64,000 nucleotides of DNA from Mycolicibacterium sp. CBMA 234 (lineage in GTDB: Bacteria; Actinomycetota; Actinomycetes; Mycobacteriales; Mycobacteriaceae): the NCBI RefSeq assembly GCF_009729415.1, contig NZ_MPKW01000033.1, forward strand, positions 186,001-250,000, in the 5' to 3' direction. Under the pieces are notes generated by a model. The model saw nothing but the letters and a program-made list of their open reading frames with translations, did not search any database and was not told where the DNA came from. Of this stretch, positions 24,492 through 32,955 are shown in pieces. How positions within the stretch are numbered: the first letter of the stretch is position 1; each line of letters starts with the position of its first letter. The position numbers and the translations under genes were made by a program.

Positions 24492-25375
24492 CACAGCTCA
24501 AGCGCGGCGAGAAGGTCATCGAGATCAACGGCGGCAACGTCGTATACGAAATCCTGGGCAAAACAGGCGATTTCATCGCCCTCACCCCGGGAGGCCGGTT
24601 CAGCAAGGACATTCCAGGACTGCGCCCCCTGGCTCAGGATCTGGTCAAGGGCGGCTACCGGGTGCTGCTGTGGGACCGACCCAACTGCGGCAAATCCGAC
24701 GTACAGTTCTACGGCCAGAGTGAATCCCACATGCGCGCCGAAACGCTGTACACGCTCATCTCCAAGTTGGGCATCGGACCTTGCATCCTCGCCGGCGGGT
24801 CGGGCGGAGCCCGGGACTCGATGCTCACCGCGATGCGCTATCCCGAAATCGTCACGAAGCTGGTGGTCTGGAACATCGTCGGCGGCGTCTACGGCTCGTT
24901 CGTGCTGGGCTCGTACTACATCGTGCCGAGCATCCTGGCAGTACGCGGGGCAGGGATGAAAGGCGTTGCACAGGTTGATGAGTGGCGTGACCGCATTGCG
25001 GACAACCCGGCGAACGCCACGCGCCTGCTGGCCTACGACGGCGACGAGTTCCTCAAGCTCATGCTCCGGTGGCTAGGCGCGTTCGTGCCCAAACCCGGCC
25101 AGACGATCCCGGGAGTGGAGGACGAGATGTTCGACAACATCACCGTGCCGACCCTGATAGTCCGCGGCGGCGAGAACGACCTCGACCATCCGAAGCGGAC
25201 GTCACTGGAAGTCAGCTGCCTCATCAAAGGTTCGCAGCTGATCGACCCGCCGTGGCCGGAAGACGCCTGGGAACGCGCCAACGAGGCCCGGGCATCCGGA
25301 AAGGTCAAGCACTTCAACATGTTCGACACCTGGGTCCAGGCCGCGCCACCGATCCTGGAGTTCCTCGGCCGATGA
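24488..25375 (+). CDS. Alpha/beta hydrolase
   Basis: Serine hydrolase fold (295 aa). The nucleophile elbow is AGGSGGARDS (G-x-S-x-G, about residue 102), the oxyanion strand is ALTPGGRFSKD, and VPTLIVRGGENDLDHP carries the acid residue. The catalytic His near the C-terminus is probably in KVKHFNMFDTW, less certain. It could hydrolyse an ester, a lactone or a C-C bond of a ring-cleavage product. It is last in the 21862-25375 operon. The ATG at 24488 overlaps the Rieske gene stop. Confidence 0.88.
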   Translation: MTQLKRGEKVIEINGGNVVYEILGKTGDFIALTPGGRFSKDIPGLRPLAQDLVKGGYRVLLWDRPNCGKSDVQFYGQSESHMRAETLYTLISKLGIGPCILAGGSGGARDSMLTAMRYPEIVTKLVVWNIVGGVYGSFVLGSYYIVPSILAVRGAGMKGVAQVDEWRDRIADNPANATRLLAYDGDEFLKLMLRWLGAFVPKPGQTIPGVEDEMFDNITVPTLIVRGGENDLDHPKRTSLEVSCLIKGSQLIDPPWPEDAWERANEARASGKVKHFNMFDTWVQAAPPILEFLGR

Positions 25376-25377
25376 AT

Positions 25378-25839
25378 TCACACCGTGCGGATGTGCACCT
25401 CACAGTTCAGCGACGCCTCCAGTGCCGTGTGGATCCGGCTCTCCGGAATCCGCTCGAGGTCGACCTTCGACAGGGTCACGGTGACGATGTCGAAGCCTTC
25501 GGAGCCAGGCTCACGTGCCACGTCACCGGTGATCCCGAACCGCGACAGCACGCCGTGCGCATCGTCGTCGGTGCCCCGACTGACGTAAGTGACGACGCCG
25601 AGCTCGGGCACGGTACCGAACGCTTTGGCGCACAAGGAAACACCGGTATCCGGCCCTCTTCCGGCGATCAAGAGTTGCACCTGGCGGCGCCGGGGCGGCA
25701 TCGCCGCGAGGTCCACATCGATCACGTTGAGACCCGCCCCAGCGGCGAGTTCCTTGAGGGCCGTCATGCCGTCCGCTAACTGCTCAGACGTGAGTTCACC
25801 CGCTGGGTCGACATCGACCCGCACCACCGCCGTGCGCAT
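25378..25839 (-). CDS. Hypothetical protein
   Basis: A 153-residue protein I do not recognise. It starts MRTAVVRVDVDPAGELTSEQ and has mixed alpha/beta composition with no membrane segment or signal peptide. Its only Cys are in VSLCAKAF and LNCEVHIRTV. The frame reads like a real protein (balanced composition, no shadow of a known gene on the other strand). It lies on the minus strand between two plus-strand operons, and its ATG overlaps the first ATG of the NuoF-like gene head to head. No ribosome site is obvious. Confidence 0.65.
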   Translation of the reverse strand: MRTAVVRVDVDPAGELTSEQLADGMTALKELAAGAGLNVIDVDLAAMPPRRRQVQLLIAGRGPDTGVSLCAKAFGTVPELGVVTYVSRGTDDDAHGVLSRFGITGDVAREPGSEGFDIVTVTLSKVDLERIPESRIHTALEASLNCEVHIRTV

Positions 25840-27109
25840 GCCGCTCAGCCTAACGGTGGCCGCCTGGCCGGGACTCACTCCACGACTGCTGCGCGATTCC
25901 AGCGCGGATCACGCCGACTACGTCGCGGCCGGCCGCTATCGCGATCTCACCGATCCCGAGCAGCTGCTCGACGAGGTAGAACGATCCGGGCTGCGCGGAC
26001 GCGGCGGCGCGGCCTTCCCGATGGCCGTCAAACTGCGCTCGGTCCGCGACAATGGCCGCAATCGTGGCGGAGCGGTCGTCATCGCCAACGGCGAAGAAGG
26101 TGAGCCGGCGTCCATCAAGGACCGCTGGCTGCTCCGCAACAACCCCCACCTGGTGTTGGACGGGCTGCGACTCGCGGCAACCATCGTCGGCGCCCAGCGG
26201 GCGTACGTCTACGTCTCTGATCCGGGGGCGGCGGCGAGCGTGGAAGCCGCTGTCGCACAGCGAAACCCGGGACCATCCGTCGAAGTGGTGACGGTCGCAC
26301 CCGGGTATGTCGCCGGTGAGGAGACCGCGGCCGTCCGCGCGATCAACGGCGGGCCGGCCAAGCCCACCGACAAGCCACCACGCCCGTTCGAGCAGGGGGT
26401 CGCCACGCTGCCCACGCTCGTCAGCAATGTGGAGACCCTGGCGAATCTCCCCCACATTCACGCGCACGGCGGCCGGGACTTCCGATCCGTCGGCACCGCG
26501 GACTCGCCGGGCTCGTTCCTGGCAACCCTCACCGGCGCCGGCCGACCACCCGCCCTCTACGAGCTGCCGCACGGCGTCAGATTCGCCGATGTGCTCGAAC
26601 TCCACGGCGTGCCGGCCGAAATGGCCACTGGCGCCCTGATGGGCGGCTACTTCGCCGGCTTGCTGGGCCCCGGAGTGTTGGCCGCGACGCTGGATCACGA
26701 AACCCTGCGCGGTTTGGGCAGCGGCCTCGGCTGCGGCGCCATCTCGATCCTCAACGGAGACTGCCCGGTGGCGGTCGCCGCGTCGGTACTCGCGTACTTC
26801 GACCGGGAGAACGCCGGGCAGTGCGGGTCGTGCTTCAACGGCACCGCCGCGATGGCCGCCGCCGCAGCGGGCCTGCGCGACGGCGTCGCGACCGGCGACG
26901 ACATCGCACGCCTGCGGCGGTGGTCCCGGGAGCTGCGGGGCCGGGGCGCGTGCGCGACGCTGGACGGCGCCGCCAACATCGCGGCCAGTCTGCTGGACCA
27001 ATTCCCCGACGACGTGACCTCTCATCTGGAGAATGGTTGCCCGGCATGTCGATCCGGCAATTTCGTCACGCTGCGGCCCTACGAAGTGGAGGCGGTGATG
27101 ATGGCATGA
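25838..27109 (+). CDS. NuoF-like FMN/Fe-S NADH-binding protein
   Basis: Protein (423 aa) of the complex I 51-kDa (NuoF) family: SGLRGRGGAAFPMAVKL for FMN, IANGEEGEPASIKDR for NADH, then an SLBB-like part. The C-terminal 4Fe-4S site normally has C-x2-C-x2-C and a fourth Cys about 40 residues on. Here the first is Ala326 (ENAGQCGSC), with Cys329, Cys332 and Cys372 kept. An extra NGCPACRSG pair is at the end. It overlaps a ferredoxin gene (ATGA), so it may be an NADH:ferredoxin diaphorase feeding the P450s (inference). The start is uncertain; GTG at 25856 is an alternative. Confidence 0.85.
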   Translation: MPLSLTVAAWPGLTPRLLRDSSADHADYVAAGRYRDLTDPEQLLDEVERSGLRGRGGAAFPMAVKLRSVRDNGRNRGGAVVIANGEEGEPASIKDRWLLRNNPHLVLDGLRLAATIVGAQRAYVYVSDPGAAASVEAAVAQRNPGPSVEVVTVAPGYVAGEETAAVRAINGGPAKPTDKPPRPFEQGVATLPTLVSNVETLANLPHIHAHGGRDFRSVGTADSPGSFLATLTGAGRPPALYELPHGVRFADVLELHGVPAEMATGALMGGYFAGLLGPGVLAATLDHETLRGLGSGLGCGAISILNGDCPVAVAASVLAYFDRENAGQCGSCFNGTAAMAAAAAGLRDGVATGDDIARLRRWSRELRGRGACATLDGAANIAASLLDQFPDDVTSHLENGCPACRSGNFVTLRPYEVEAVMMA

Positions 27110-27402
27110 AGATCCGACTGGACCGGACGATGTGCGATGGGTTCGGCGTCTGCGCCAAGCACGCGCCGTCGTACTTCTCCCTCGATGACTGGGGATACGC
27201 GGCACTCGTCGGCACCGGCGACATACCGGACGCAGACCAGCCCGCCGTCATGCGCGCCCTCTTGGACTGCCCGGTGCACGCCATCATGGAACTGACCGGC
27301 GGCCCACTCGCGGTGCCCACACCCGCGCCAATTCCCGGCGAGGCGCCCGAACCACACCCAGAAACCGACGCCAACGAAGCAGAATGGGGATTTGTCCGTT
27401 GA
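27106..27402 (+). CDS. Ferredoxin (3Fe-4S/4Fe-4S type) with Pro-rich tail
   Basis: Electron carrier (98 aa). Cluster motifs are CDGFGVCAKHAP and DCPVHAI. After residue 70 there is a Pro-rich acidic tail absent from the other ferredoxins here. It is encoded between, and overlaps, the NuoF-like protein and the DUF35-thiolase, so the NuoF-like protein is its likely reductase. It may serve the P450 at 31544, although that has its own ferredoxin. Confidence 0.9.
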   Translation: MKIRLDRTMCDGFGVCAKHAPSYFSLDDWGYAALVGTGDIPDADQPAVMRALLDCPVHAIMELTGGPLAVPTPAPIPGEAPEPHPETDANEAEWGFVR

Positions 27403-29051
27403 CTCGCATACCGCTGCCGCAGGTGACGCCTGAGAACGAGTTCTATTGGACCGCAGGGGCCGACGGCGCGCTGCGCGTGACCGAATGCGAGAACTGCAAC
27501 GCACTGGTCCATCCCCCGGCGCCGGCCTGCCGCCACTGCCGCGAGCGAAAGATGGGCATCCGCACGGTGTCCGGTCTCGCGACACTGATCGGCTTCACCA
27601 TCAACGAACGGTTCAGCATTCCCGGGCTCGCGGCCCCATATGTGGTCGCACAGGTCGCGCTCGTCGAAGATCCGCGAGTTCGGCTGACCACCAACATCAT
27701 TGACTGTGATCCGGAACAGTTGGAGCTCGGCCAGCAGATGGAGGTCGTCTTCGAGCAGAACGACGACGTCTGGCTTCCGCTGTTCCGTCCGGTCGCCGAC
27801 CAACCGGCGCTGGCCCCGCTGCCCACCGACGAGATCGAACCGCAGGACTTCGCCAAACACGTCCGACCGATGATCACCACCGAGAAATTCGAAGACAAGG
27901 TGGCCATCACCGGCATCGGTGCCTCCCAGATGGGACGCCGGCTGATGCTGGCCCCGCTGGCGCTGACCATCGAAGCGTGCGAGAACGCCATCGCCGACGC
28001 CGGCCTGACCATCGATGACATCGACGGGCTATCCACCTGGCCCGGCGCAGGCCTCCCCGGACCATTTGGCGAGGGTGGGGTTACCGCGCTCGAAACCGCC
28101 CTGGGCTTGAAACCGACCTGGTACAACGGCGGCCCGGAGACTTTCGGCCCCGGAGGCTCGGTTATCGCGGCCATGCTCGCCGTCGCTGGTGGCCTGGCCC
28201 GCCATGTGCTGTGCTTCCGCACCCTGTGGGAGGCGACCTACGGCGAACTCATGAAGCAGGGCAAGACCGCACCGATGGGCGGTACGCGAACCACCAGCTG
28301 GCAGATGCCGTTCGGAGCGACGTCGGCCGCACACACCCTGGCGCAGAACGCGCAGCGCCACATGCATAGCTACGGCACCCCCAGGGAGACGCTCGGCTGG
28401 ATTGCATTGAACCAGCGCGCAAATGCCGCGCTGAATCCGACCGCGATCTACCGCGACCCCATGACGATGGATGACTACCTGAACGCTCGACCGATCACCA
28501 CGCCGTTTGGGCTCTACGACTGCGACGTGCCGTGCGACGCCTCGATCGCGGTCATCGTGTCGGCCGTCGACGTCGCCCGCGACCTCGCCAAGCCACCAAT
28601 CCGCGTGGAAGCGGTGGGCACACAGATCCTCGAGCCGATCGAGTGGGACCAGAGCACCCTGACCCATGAACCGCAGGTGCTCGGCCAGGCCGCCCACCTG
28701 TGGACCCGAACCAACTTGACGCCCAACGATGTTGACGTCGCCGAACTCTACGACGGGTTCACGTTCAACTGCCTGTCCTGGATCGAGGCGCTCGGCTTCT
28801 GCGGTATCGGCGAGGCCAAGGACTTCCTGGACGGCGGCACGAACATCGCGCGTGACGGCATACTGCCCCTGAACACCCACGGCGGTCAGTTGTCGCACGG
28901 CCGCACCCACGGCATGGGCCTGGTTTACGAGGCCATCTCGCAGCTGCGCGGCGAGGCCGGCGAGCGGCAGATTGCCGATGTCCGTGTTGCGGTCGTCAGC
29001 AGCGGCGGCCTCACTCCCAGCGGGGTCCTTCTGCTGCGGACCGACTCATGA
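27399..29051 (+). CDS. DUF35 (OB-fold/Zn ribbon)-thiolase fusion
   Basis: Two domains in one chain (550 aa). Residues about 1-130 are DUF35, with a zinc ribbon (CENCNAL... ACRHC) and an OB-fold. Residues about 170-550 are a thiolase/lipid-transfer fold (ITGIGASQMG, NTHGGQLSHGRTHGMG). At the usual nucleophile position the sequence is FGPGGSVIAAM, with no Cys. This resembles Ltp2-type retro-aldolases of steroid side-chain degradation, which need a separate DUF35 partner. A C-C-cleaving aldolase is my best guess. The TTG at 27399 overlaps the ferredoxin stop; ATG at 27384 is an alternative. Confidence 0.87.
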   Translation: MTRIPLPQVTPENEFYWTAGADGALRVTECENCNALVHPPAPACRHCRERKMGIRTVSGLATLIGFTINERFSIPGLAAPYVVAQVALVEDPRVRLTTNIIDCDPEQLELGQQMEVVFEQNDDVWLPLFRPVADQPALAPLPTDEIEPQDFAKHVRPMITTEKFEDKVAITGIGASQMGRRLMLAPLALTIEACENAIADAGLTIDDIDGLSTWPGAGLPGPFGEGGVTALETALGLKPTWYNGGPETFGPGGSVIAAMLAVAGGLARHVLCFRTLWEATYGELMKQGKTAPMGGTRTTSWQMPFGATSAAHTLAQNAQRHMHSYGTPRETLGWIALNQRANAALNPTAIYRDPMTMDDYLNARPITTPFGLYDCDVPCDASIAVIVSAVDVARDLAKPPIRVEAVGTQILEPIEWDQSTLTHEPQVLGQAAHLWTRTNLTPNDVDVAELYDGFTFNCLSWIEALGFCGIGEAKDFLDGGTNIARDGILPLNTHGGQLSHGRTHGMGLVYEAISQLRGEAGERQIADVRVAVVSSGGLTPSGVLLLRTDS

Positions 29052-29929
29052 ATCCCACCCCGCGGGTCGTCCGCGTCGGCGACGTCATGATGTCAGGGCT
29101 GCTCGCCGAAGCTGACGCGCCGCGCGCCGTCATCGTCGCAGTGCACGGCGGTGGCAGCAGCGCAGCGTATTTCGATTGTCCCGGGCACCCACGGTTGTCG
29201 CTGATGCGCACCGCGGCGGCGCTCGGCTACACCGTCGTCGCGCTGGACCGCCCCGGATATGGGGCGTCCGACGCGTACGCCGATGCGATCGTGCGCCCGG
29301 AGCAACGAATTGCCCTGGCCTACGGCGCCGTCGACGCAATGCTCGGGGCGCGCGACCGCGGGGCCGGCGTGTTCCTGCTCGGTCACTCCAACGGGTGCGA
29401 GCTGGCCCTCCGCATGGCCGTCGACGAAAGAGCCGACCGGGCAGATGTTTTCGGGGTCGCACTGGCCGGTACCGGCCTGCGGTACGAGGCCGCCGCCGTG
29501 GAGATGCTCAAGTCGGCGTCGGTCACCCACCGCCCGCCGGGGCTGCGCGAACTGCTGTGGCAACCGGCGGAACTCTATCCGCCGCTGACGAACACCCCCA
29601 ATGCGCGCAGCGGCGCCCGGTACGAGGCCGCAATGGTCCAAGATTGGCCCCGTAGTGATTTCCCGGCGCTGGCTGCCGAAGTTCAGGTGCCTGTGCACTT
29701 CACCGTCGCCGAGCACGAACGGGTCTGGCAGTCCGATCCGGATGCCCTTGCTGCCATCAGCGGATTGTTCACCGCCGCACCGCGTATGACGGTCCACCGC
29801 CAGGTCGGCGCGGGCCACAACATCAGTGTTTCGCTGGGCGCGGCCGCCTACCACCTCACGGTTCTGGCGTTCATCGAGGAGTGCCTGGCCACCCAGAGCG
29901 GCACCACAGTCACATTGGAGGTCGGTTAG
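29048..29929 (+). CDS. Alpha/beta hydrolase
   Basis: Serine hydrolase fold (293 aa). It has HGGGSSAAYFD for the oxyanion region and the nucleophile elbow GHSNG (about residue 117). PVHFTVAEHERVW is near the acid, and AGHNISVSLG has the likely catalytic His. It could act as an esterase or thioesterase on an intermediate of the operon. It overlaps the DUF35-thiolase by four bases and abuts the next gene. No close functional match can be named. Confidence 0.87.
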   Translation: MNPTPRVVRVGDVMMSGLLAEADAPRAVIVAVHGGGSSAAYFDCPGHPRLSLMRTAAALGYTVVALDRPGYGASDAYADAIVRPEQRIALAYGAVDAMLGARDRGAGVFLLGHSNGCELALRMAVDERADRADVFGVALAGTGLRYEAAAVEMLKSASVTHRPPGLRELLWQPAELYPPLTNTPNARSGARYEAAMVQDWPRSDFPALAAEVQVPVHFTVAEHERVWQSDPDALAAISGLFTAAPRMTVHRQVGAGHNISVSLGAAAYHLTVLAFIEECLATQSGTTVTLEVG

Positions 29930-30747
29930 TGCGAGTCGGGTTCATCGGTCTCGGCAGTCAGGGCGCGCCAATGGCGCGCCGCATCGTGGCGGGCCGGTAT
30001 CCGTTGACGTTGTGGGCTCGGCGGTCGGCCTCAGTCGAGCCGTTCTCCGACACCGCGGCCAAGGTCGTCGAAACCCCCGCCGAGTTGGCTGCCGTCAGCG
30101 ACCTGGTCTGCGTGTGCGTGGTCGGAGACGACGATGTCCGCCAGGTACTGGAGGGCGACAACGGTGTGTTCGCCGGACTGGCACCGGGTGCGGTCGTCGC
30201 CATCCACAGCACCGTGCACCCCGACACCTGCCGTGCACTGGCCGAAGCGGCAGCAGGCAAAGGGGTTTCGCTGATCGACGCTCCGGTGAGCGGCGGCGGG
30301 CCCGCGGCCGCCGAAGGCCGGCTCCTGGTCATGGCCGGCGGCGATCCCGAGGTCGTGGAACGCTGCCGCCCGGTGTTCGCCACTTACGCCAATCCGATCG
30401 TCCACCTCGGGGACGTCGGGTCCGGTCAGGTCACCAAGCTGCTGAACAACCTGCTGTTCACGGCCCACATCGCGACGGCGAAGTCGACGCTGGACCTCGG
30501 TGAGGCGCTGGGTGTCTCAGTGGAGCGCCTCGCCGAGGTCATCACCCAGGGCTCGGCCAACAGCTTCGCGCTCGGACGCATCGCGCAATTCGGCGGCAGC
30601 CTGGACGTTCTCAAGTCCGTCGCGGCGGACCTGCTGCGGAAGGACGTGTGCCTGATCGCGGACCTCGCCGCGGCCGCCGGCGCTGCGCCCGGCGCAGTGT
30701 TCGAATCTGCGGACGCCGCACTGGGTTTGATGGGCCGTACGCGTTGA
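29929..30747 (+). CDS. Beta-hydroxyacid dehydrogenase (HIBADH-like), copy 1
   Basis: NAD(P)-dependent oxidoreductase of the 3-hydroxyisobutyrate dehydrogenase family (272 aa). N-terminal Rossmann motif VGFIGLGSQGAPM, substrate loop DAPVSGGGPAA, and catalytic Lys in GSGQVTKLLNN. The GTG start shares a base with the previous stop (TAGTG). It is followed by a paralog overlapping by four bases. The family oxidises beta-hydroxy acids, so it may remove a hydroxyl made by upstream oxygenation; substrate unknown. Confidence 0.9.
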   Translation: MRVGFIGLGSQGAPMARRIVAGRYPLTLWARRSASVEPFSDTAAKVVETPAELAAVSDLVCVCVVGDDDVRQVLEGDNGVFAGLAPGAVVAIHSTVHPDTCRALAEAAAGKGVSLIDAPVSGGGPAAAEGRLLVMAGGDPEVVERCRPVFATYANPIVHLGDVGSGQVTKLLNNLLFTAHIATAKSTLDLGEALGVSVERLAEVITQGSANSFALGRIAQFGGSLDVLKSVAADLLRKDVCLIADLAAAAGAAPGAVFESADAALGLMGRTR

Positions 30748-31547
30748 GGACGGTCGGCTTCGTCGGCGCGGGGCGCATGGGTAGTGCCATGGTCCGCCGC
30801 CTCGTCGCGGCCGGCCATGACGTGAACGCCCTGGCACGCTCGCCTGAGAAGAGCGCTGCCATAACCGAACTCGGCGCGACACCGGCCGCGGATCTGGCCG
30901 CCGTCTGTGCCGGCGCCGACATGGTCGTCATCTGTGTCTTCACCGATGAACAGGTCCGGGACGTCTCCGATGCTTTGGCGGCCGACCTGCGCCCGGGCAC
31001 AGTCCTGATCATCCACACCACCGGCAGCCCGCACACCGCCGAGGCCATCGCCGCCCGGGGTGTGGACGTCATCGACGCCGCGGTCAGCGGCGGACCGCAC
31101 GATATCGCCGCAGGCCGGTTGACGTTGTTCGTCGGCGGCTCCGACGCTGCGGTCGAACGGGCCAGGCCGGTGCTGTCGTGTTACGGCAACCCGATCGTCC
31201 ACGCCGGGCCACCCGGCGCCGGCCAGCGGGTCAAGCTGATCAACAACGCCGTGTTCGCCGCTCAGGTCGGGTTGATCACTGCCGCAGTCGAACTCGGCGA
31301 GCGCCTCGGGGTACCGGAGTCGACGTTGCTCGCCGCCCTGCCCCACGCGAGCGCCGGCAGCCGCGCGCTGGACAGCGTCTCGCGGGCCGGCTCGGTCGGG
31401 TCGTTCCGCACGGTTCTCGGCGAGTTCGTGAGCAAGGACGTCGCGACGGTTCGAACCACCGCAGCTGAGTTGGGCACCGACCTGGGTGTGCTCGACACCA
31501 TCATCGACACCGGCATGGCGCCGACGGGAGGGAGCAATTCAGCATGA
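30744..31547 (+). CDS. Beta-hydroxyacid dehydrogenase (HIBADH-like), copy 2
   Basis: Second family member (267 aa, TTG start overlapping the previous TGA). Rossmann motif VGFVGAGRMGSAM, substrate loop DAAVSGGPHDIA, catalytic Lys in GAGQRVKLINN. The two copies differ over most of their length, so the duplication is old. They may act on different stereoisomers or form a heteromer (inference). It ends in an ATGA overlap with the P450. Confidence 0.9.
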   Translation: MRTVGFVGAGRMGSAMVRRLVAAGHDVNALARSPEKSAAITELGATPAADLAAVCAGADMVVICVFTDEQVRDVSDALAADLRPGTVLIIHTTGSPHTAEAIAARGVDVIDAAVSGGPHDIAAGRLTLFVGGSDAAVERARPVLSCYGNPIVHAGPPGAGQRVKLINNAVFAAQVGLITAAVELGERLGVPESTLLAALPHASAGSRALDSVSRAGSVGSFRTVLGEFVSKDVATVRTTAAELGTDLGVLDTIIDTGMAPTGGSNSA

Positions 31548-32755
31548 CCGCAACGAAACTCGTCTTCGATCCGTTCTCCGAGGACTTCTTCAACGGGCCA
31601 TGGGAGACCTACCGGCGAATGCGCGCGGAAGCGCCGGTGTACTACAGCGAAGAACACGACTTCTACGCGCTGTCCCGCCATGACGACGTCGCTCCTGCCT
31701 ACCGCGACTTCGAGACCTACTCGTCGGCATACGGCGCCGATCTCGCTCAGGTGCGCGCCGGAGTCGAGATGCCGGGCAACATGCGGATGATCATCTTCAT
31801 GGACCCGCCCGAACATCGCCACATCCGCAGCCTGCTGAACAAGGTGTTCACGCCGCGCGCGATCCAATCGGAGCGCGAGATGGTCCGCTCGAAGATCGAC
31901 AAGTACCTGAACCGCCTGGACCCCAACGGATTCGACGCGGTACAGGACTTCACCGGACCGTTCCCGGTCGAGGTGATCACCAACATGATGGGTGTACCCG
32001 AGGAGGAGGCCCAACAAGTCCGGTACTGGATCGATGAATCGCTGCACCGCGAGATCGGCCAGGTCGAGACGTCGGAGCAGGGCATCCAGGCCTACATCGA
32101 CAGTGCGGGTTTCTATTTCGAGCTGGCCCGCCAGCGCAAGGAGGCACCCGGCGACGACTTGATCAGCCGCCTCCTCGCCGCCGAGACCGAGCGTGAAGAC
32201 GGCACCGTGACCAAGCTCGAGGACTACGAGATCGCTGGATTCGCCTCACTGTTGGGCGGTGCCGGCGCCGAGACGGTGACCAAGCTGGTGGGCAACGCGG
32301 TTTATCTGTTCGCCCGTCACCCAGAGCAGTGGCAGAAGCTGTTGGACGATCGCAGCAAGATCCCCGCGGCCGTCGAGGAACTGTTGCGGTACGAGGCGCC
32401 CTCGCAGTACAACGTGCGCCGCAGCATGAAAGATGTGCATCTGCACGGCACGACGATTCCCGAGGGCGCGCCGGTGTTCCTGCTCGGCGGTTCCGCCAAC
32501 CGCGACCCCGAGGCGTGGACCGACGCCGACGCCTTCAATATCGACCGCAATCACACCGAAGCCCAGAATCTGGGGTTCGGGTACGGCATCCACAGCTGCC
32601 TGGGGGCCGCACTGGCGCGCATGGAGAGCGCCGTCGCGCTGGAGGCGTTGCTGGACTTCATGCCGCGCTACGAAATCGACTGGGACGGTTGCAAACGCGT
32701 CCACATGCAGAACGTCATGGGCTGGCAGAACGTCCCGGTACGGGTACTGCGATGA
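31544..32755 (+). CDS. Cytochrome P450
   Basis: P450 monooxygenase (403 aa). I-helix GGAGAETVT, ExxR in EELLRYEAP, and the heme loop GFGYGIHSCLG with thiolate Cys352. It sits in the middle of the ten-gene run and overlaps its own ferredoxin gene by four bases. The NuoF-like protein and ferredoxin at the head of the same operon give a possible complete electron chain from NADH. Substrate unknown. Confidence 0.95.
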   Translation: MTATKLVFDPFSEDFFNGPWETYRRMRAEAPVYYSEEHDFYALSRHDDVAPAYRDFETYSSAYGADLAQVRAGVEMPGNMRMIIFMDPPEHRHIRSLLNKVFTPRAIQSEREMVRSKIDKYLNRLDPNGFDAVQDFTGPFPVEVITNMMGVPEEEAQQVRYWIDESLHREIGQVETSEQGIQAYIDSAGFYFELARQRKEAPGDDLISRLLAAETEREDGTVTKLEDYEIAGFASLLGGAGAETVTKLVGNAVYLFARHPEQWQKLLDDRSKIPAAVEELLRYEAPSQYNVRRSMKDVHLHGTTIPEGAPVFLLGGSANRDPEAWTDADAFNIDRNHTEAQNLGFGYGIHSCLGAALARMESAVALEALLDFMPRYEIDWDGCKRVHMQNVMGWQNVPVRVLR

Positions 32756-32955
32756 GCAAGGTCGTCGTCGACTTCGGGCTCTGCGAGAGCAACGGCGTCT
32801 GCGAGGGAATCATCCCCGAGGTGTTCCACCTCGACGACCAGGACTACCTGCACATCGTGCAGGACGAGGTGACACCGGACAACCGCGAACGGATCGCCAA
32901 CGCCGTCCGCCAATGTCCCCGCCAGGCCATATCGATCACGGAGGAACCCGCATGA
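32752..32955 (+). CDS. 3Fe-4S-type ferredoxin
   Basis: P450-partner ferredoxin (67 aa) with ligands in CESNGVCEG and QCPRQAI. The overlaps with the P450 (ATGA at its start) and the DapB-like gene (ATGA at its end) imply coupled translation. An Asn stands where the His of the other ferredoxins (CQGHTLC, CRGHGMC) lies. Confidence 0.92.
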   Translation: MSKVVVDFGLCESNGVCEGIIPEVFHLDDQDYLHIVQDEVTPDNRERIANAVRQCPRQAISITEEPA

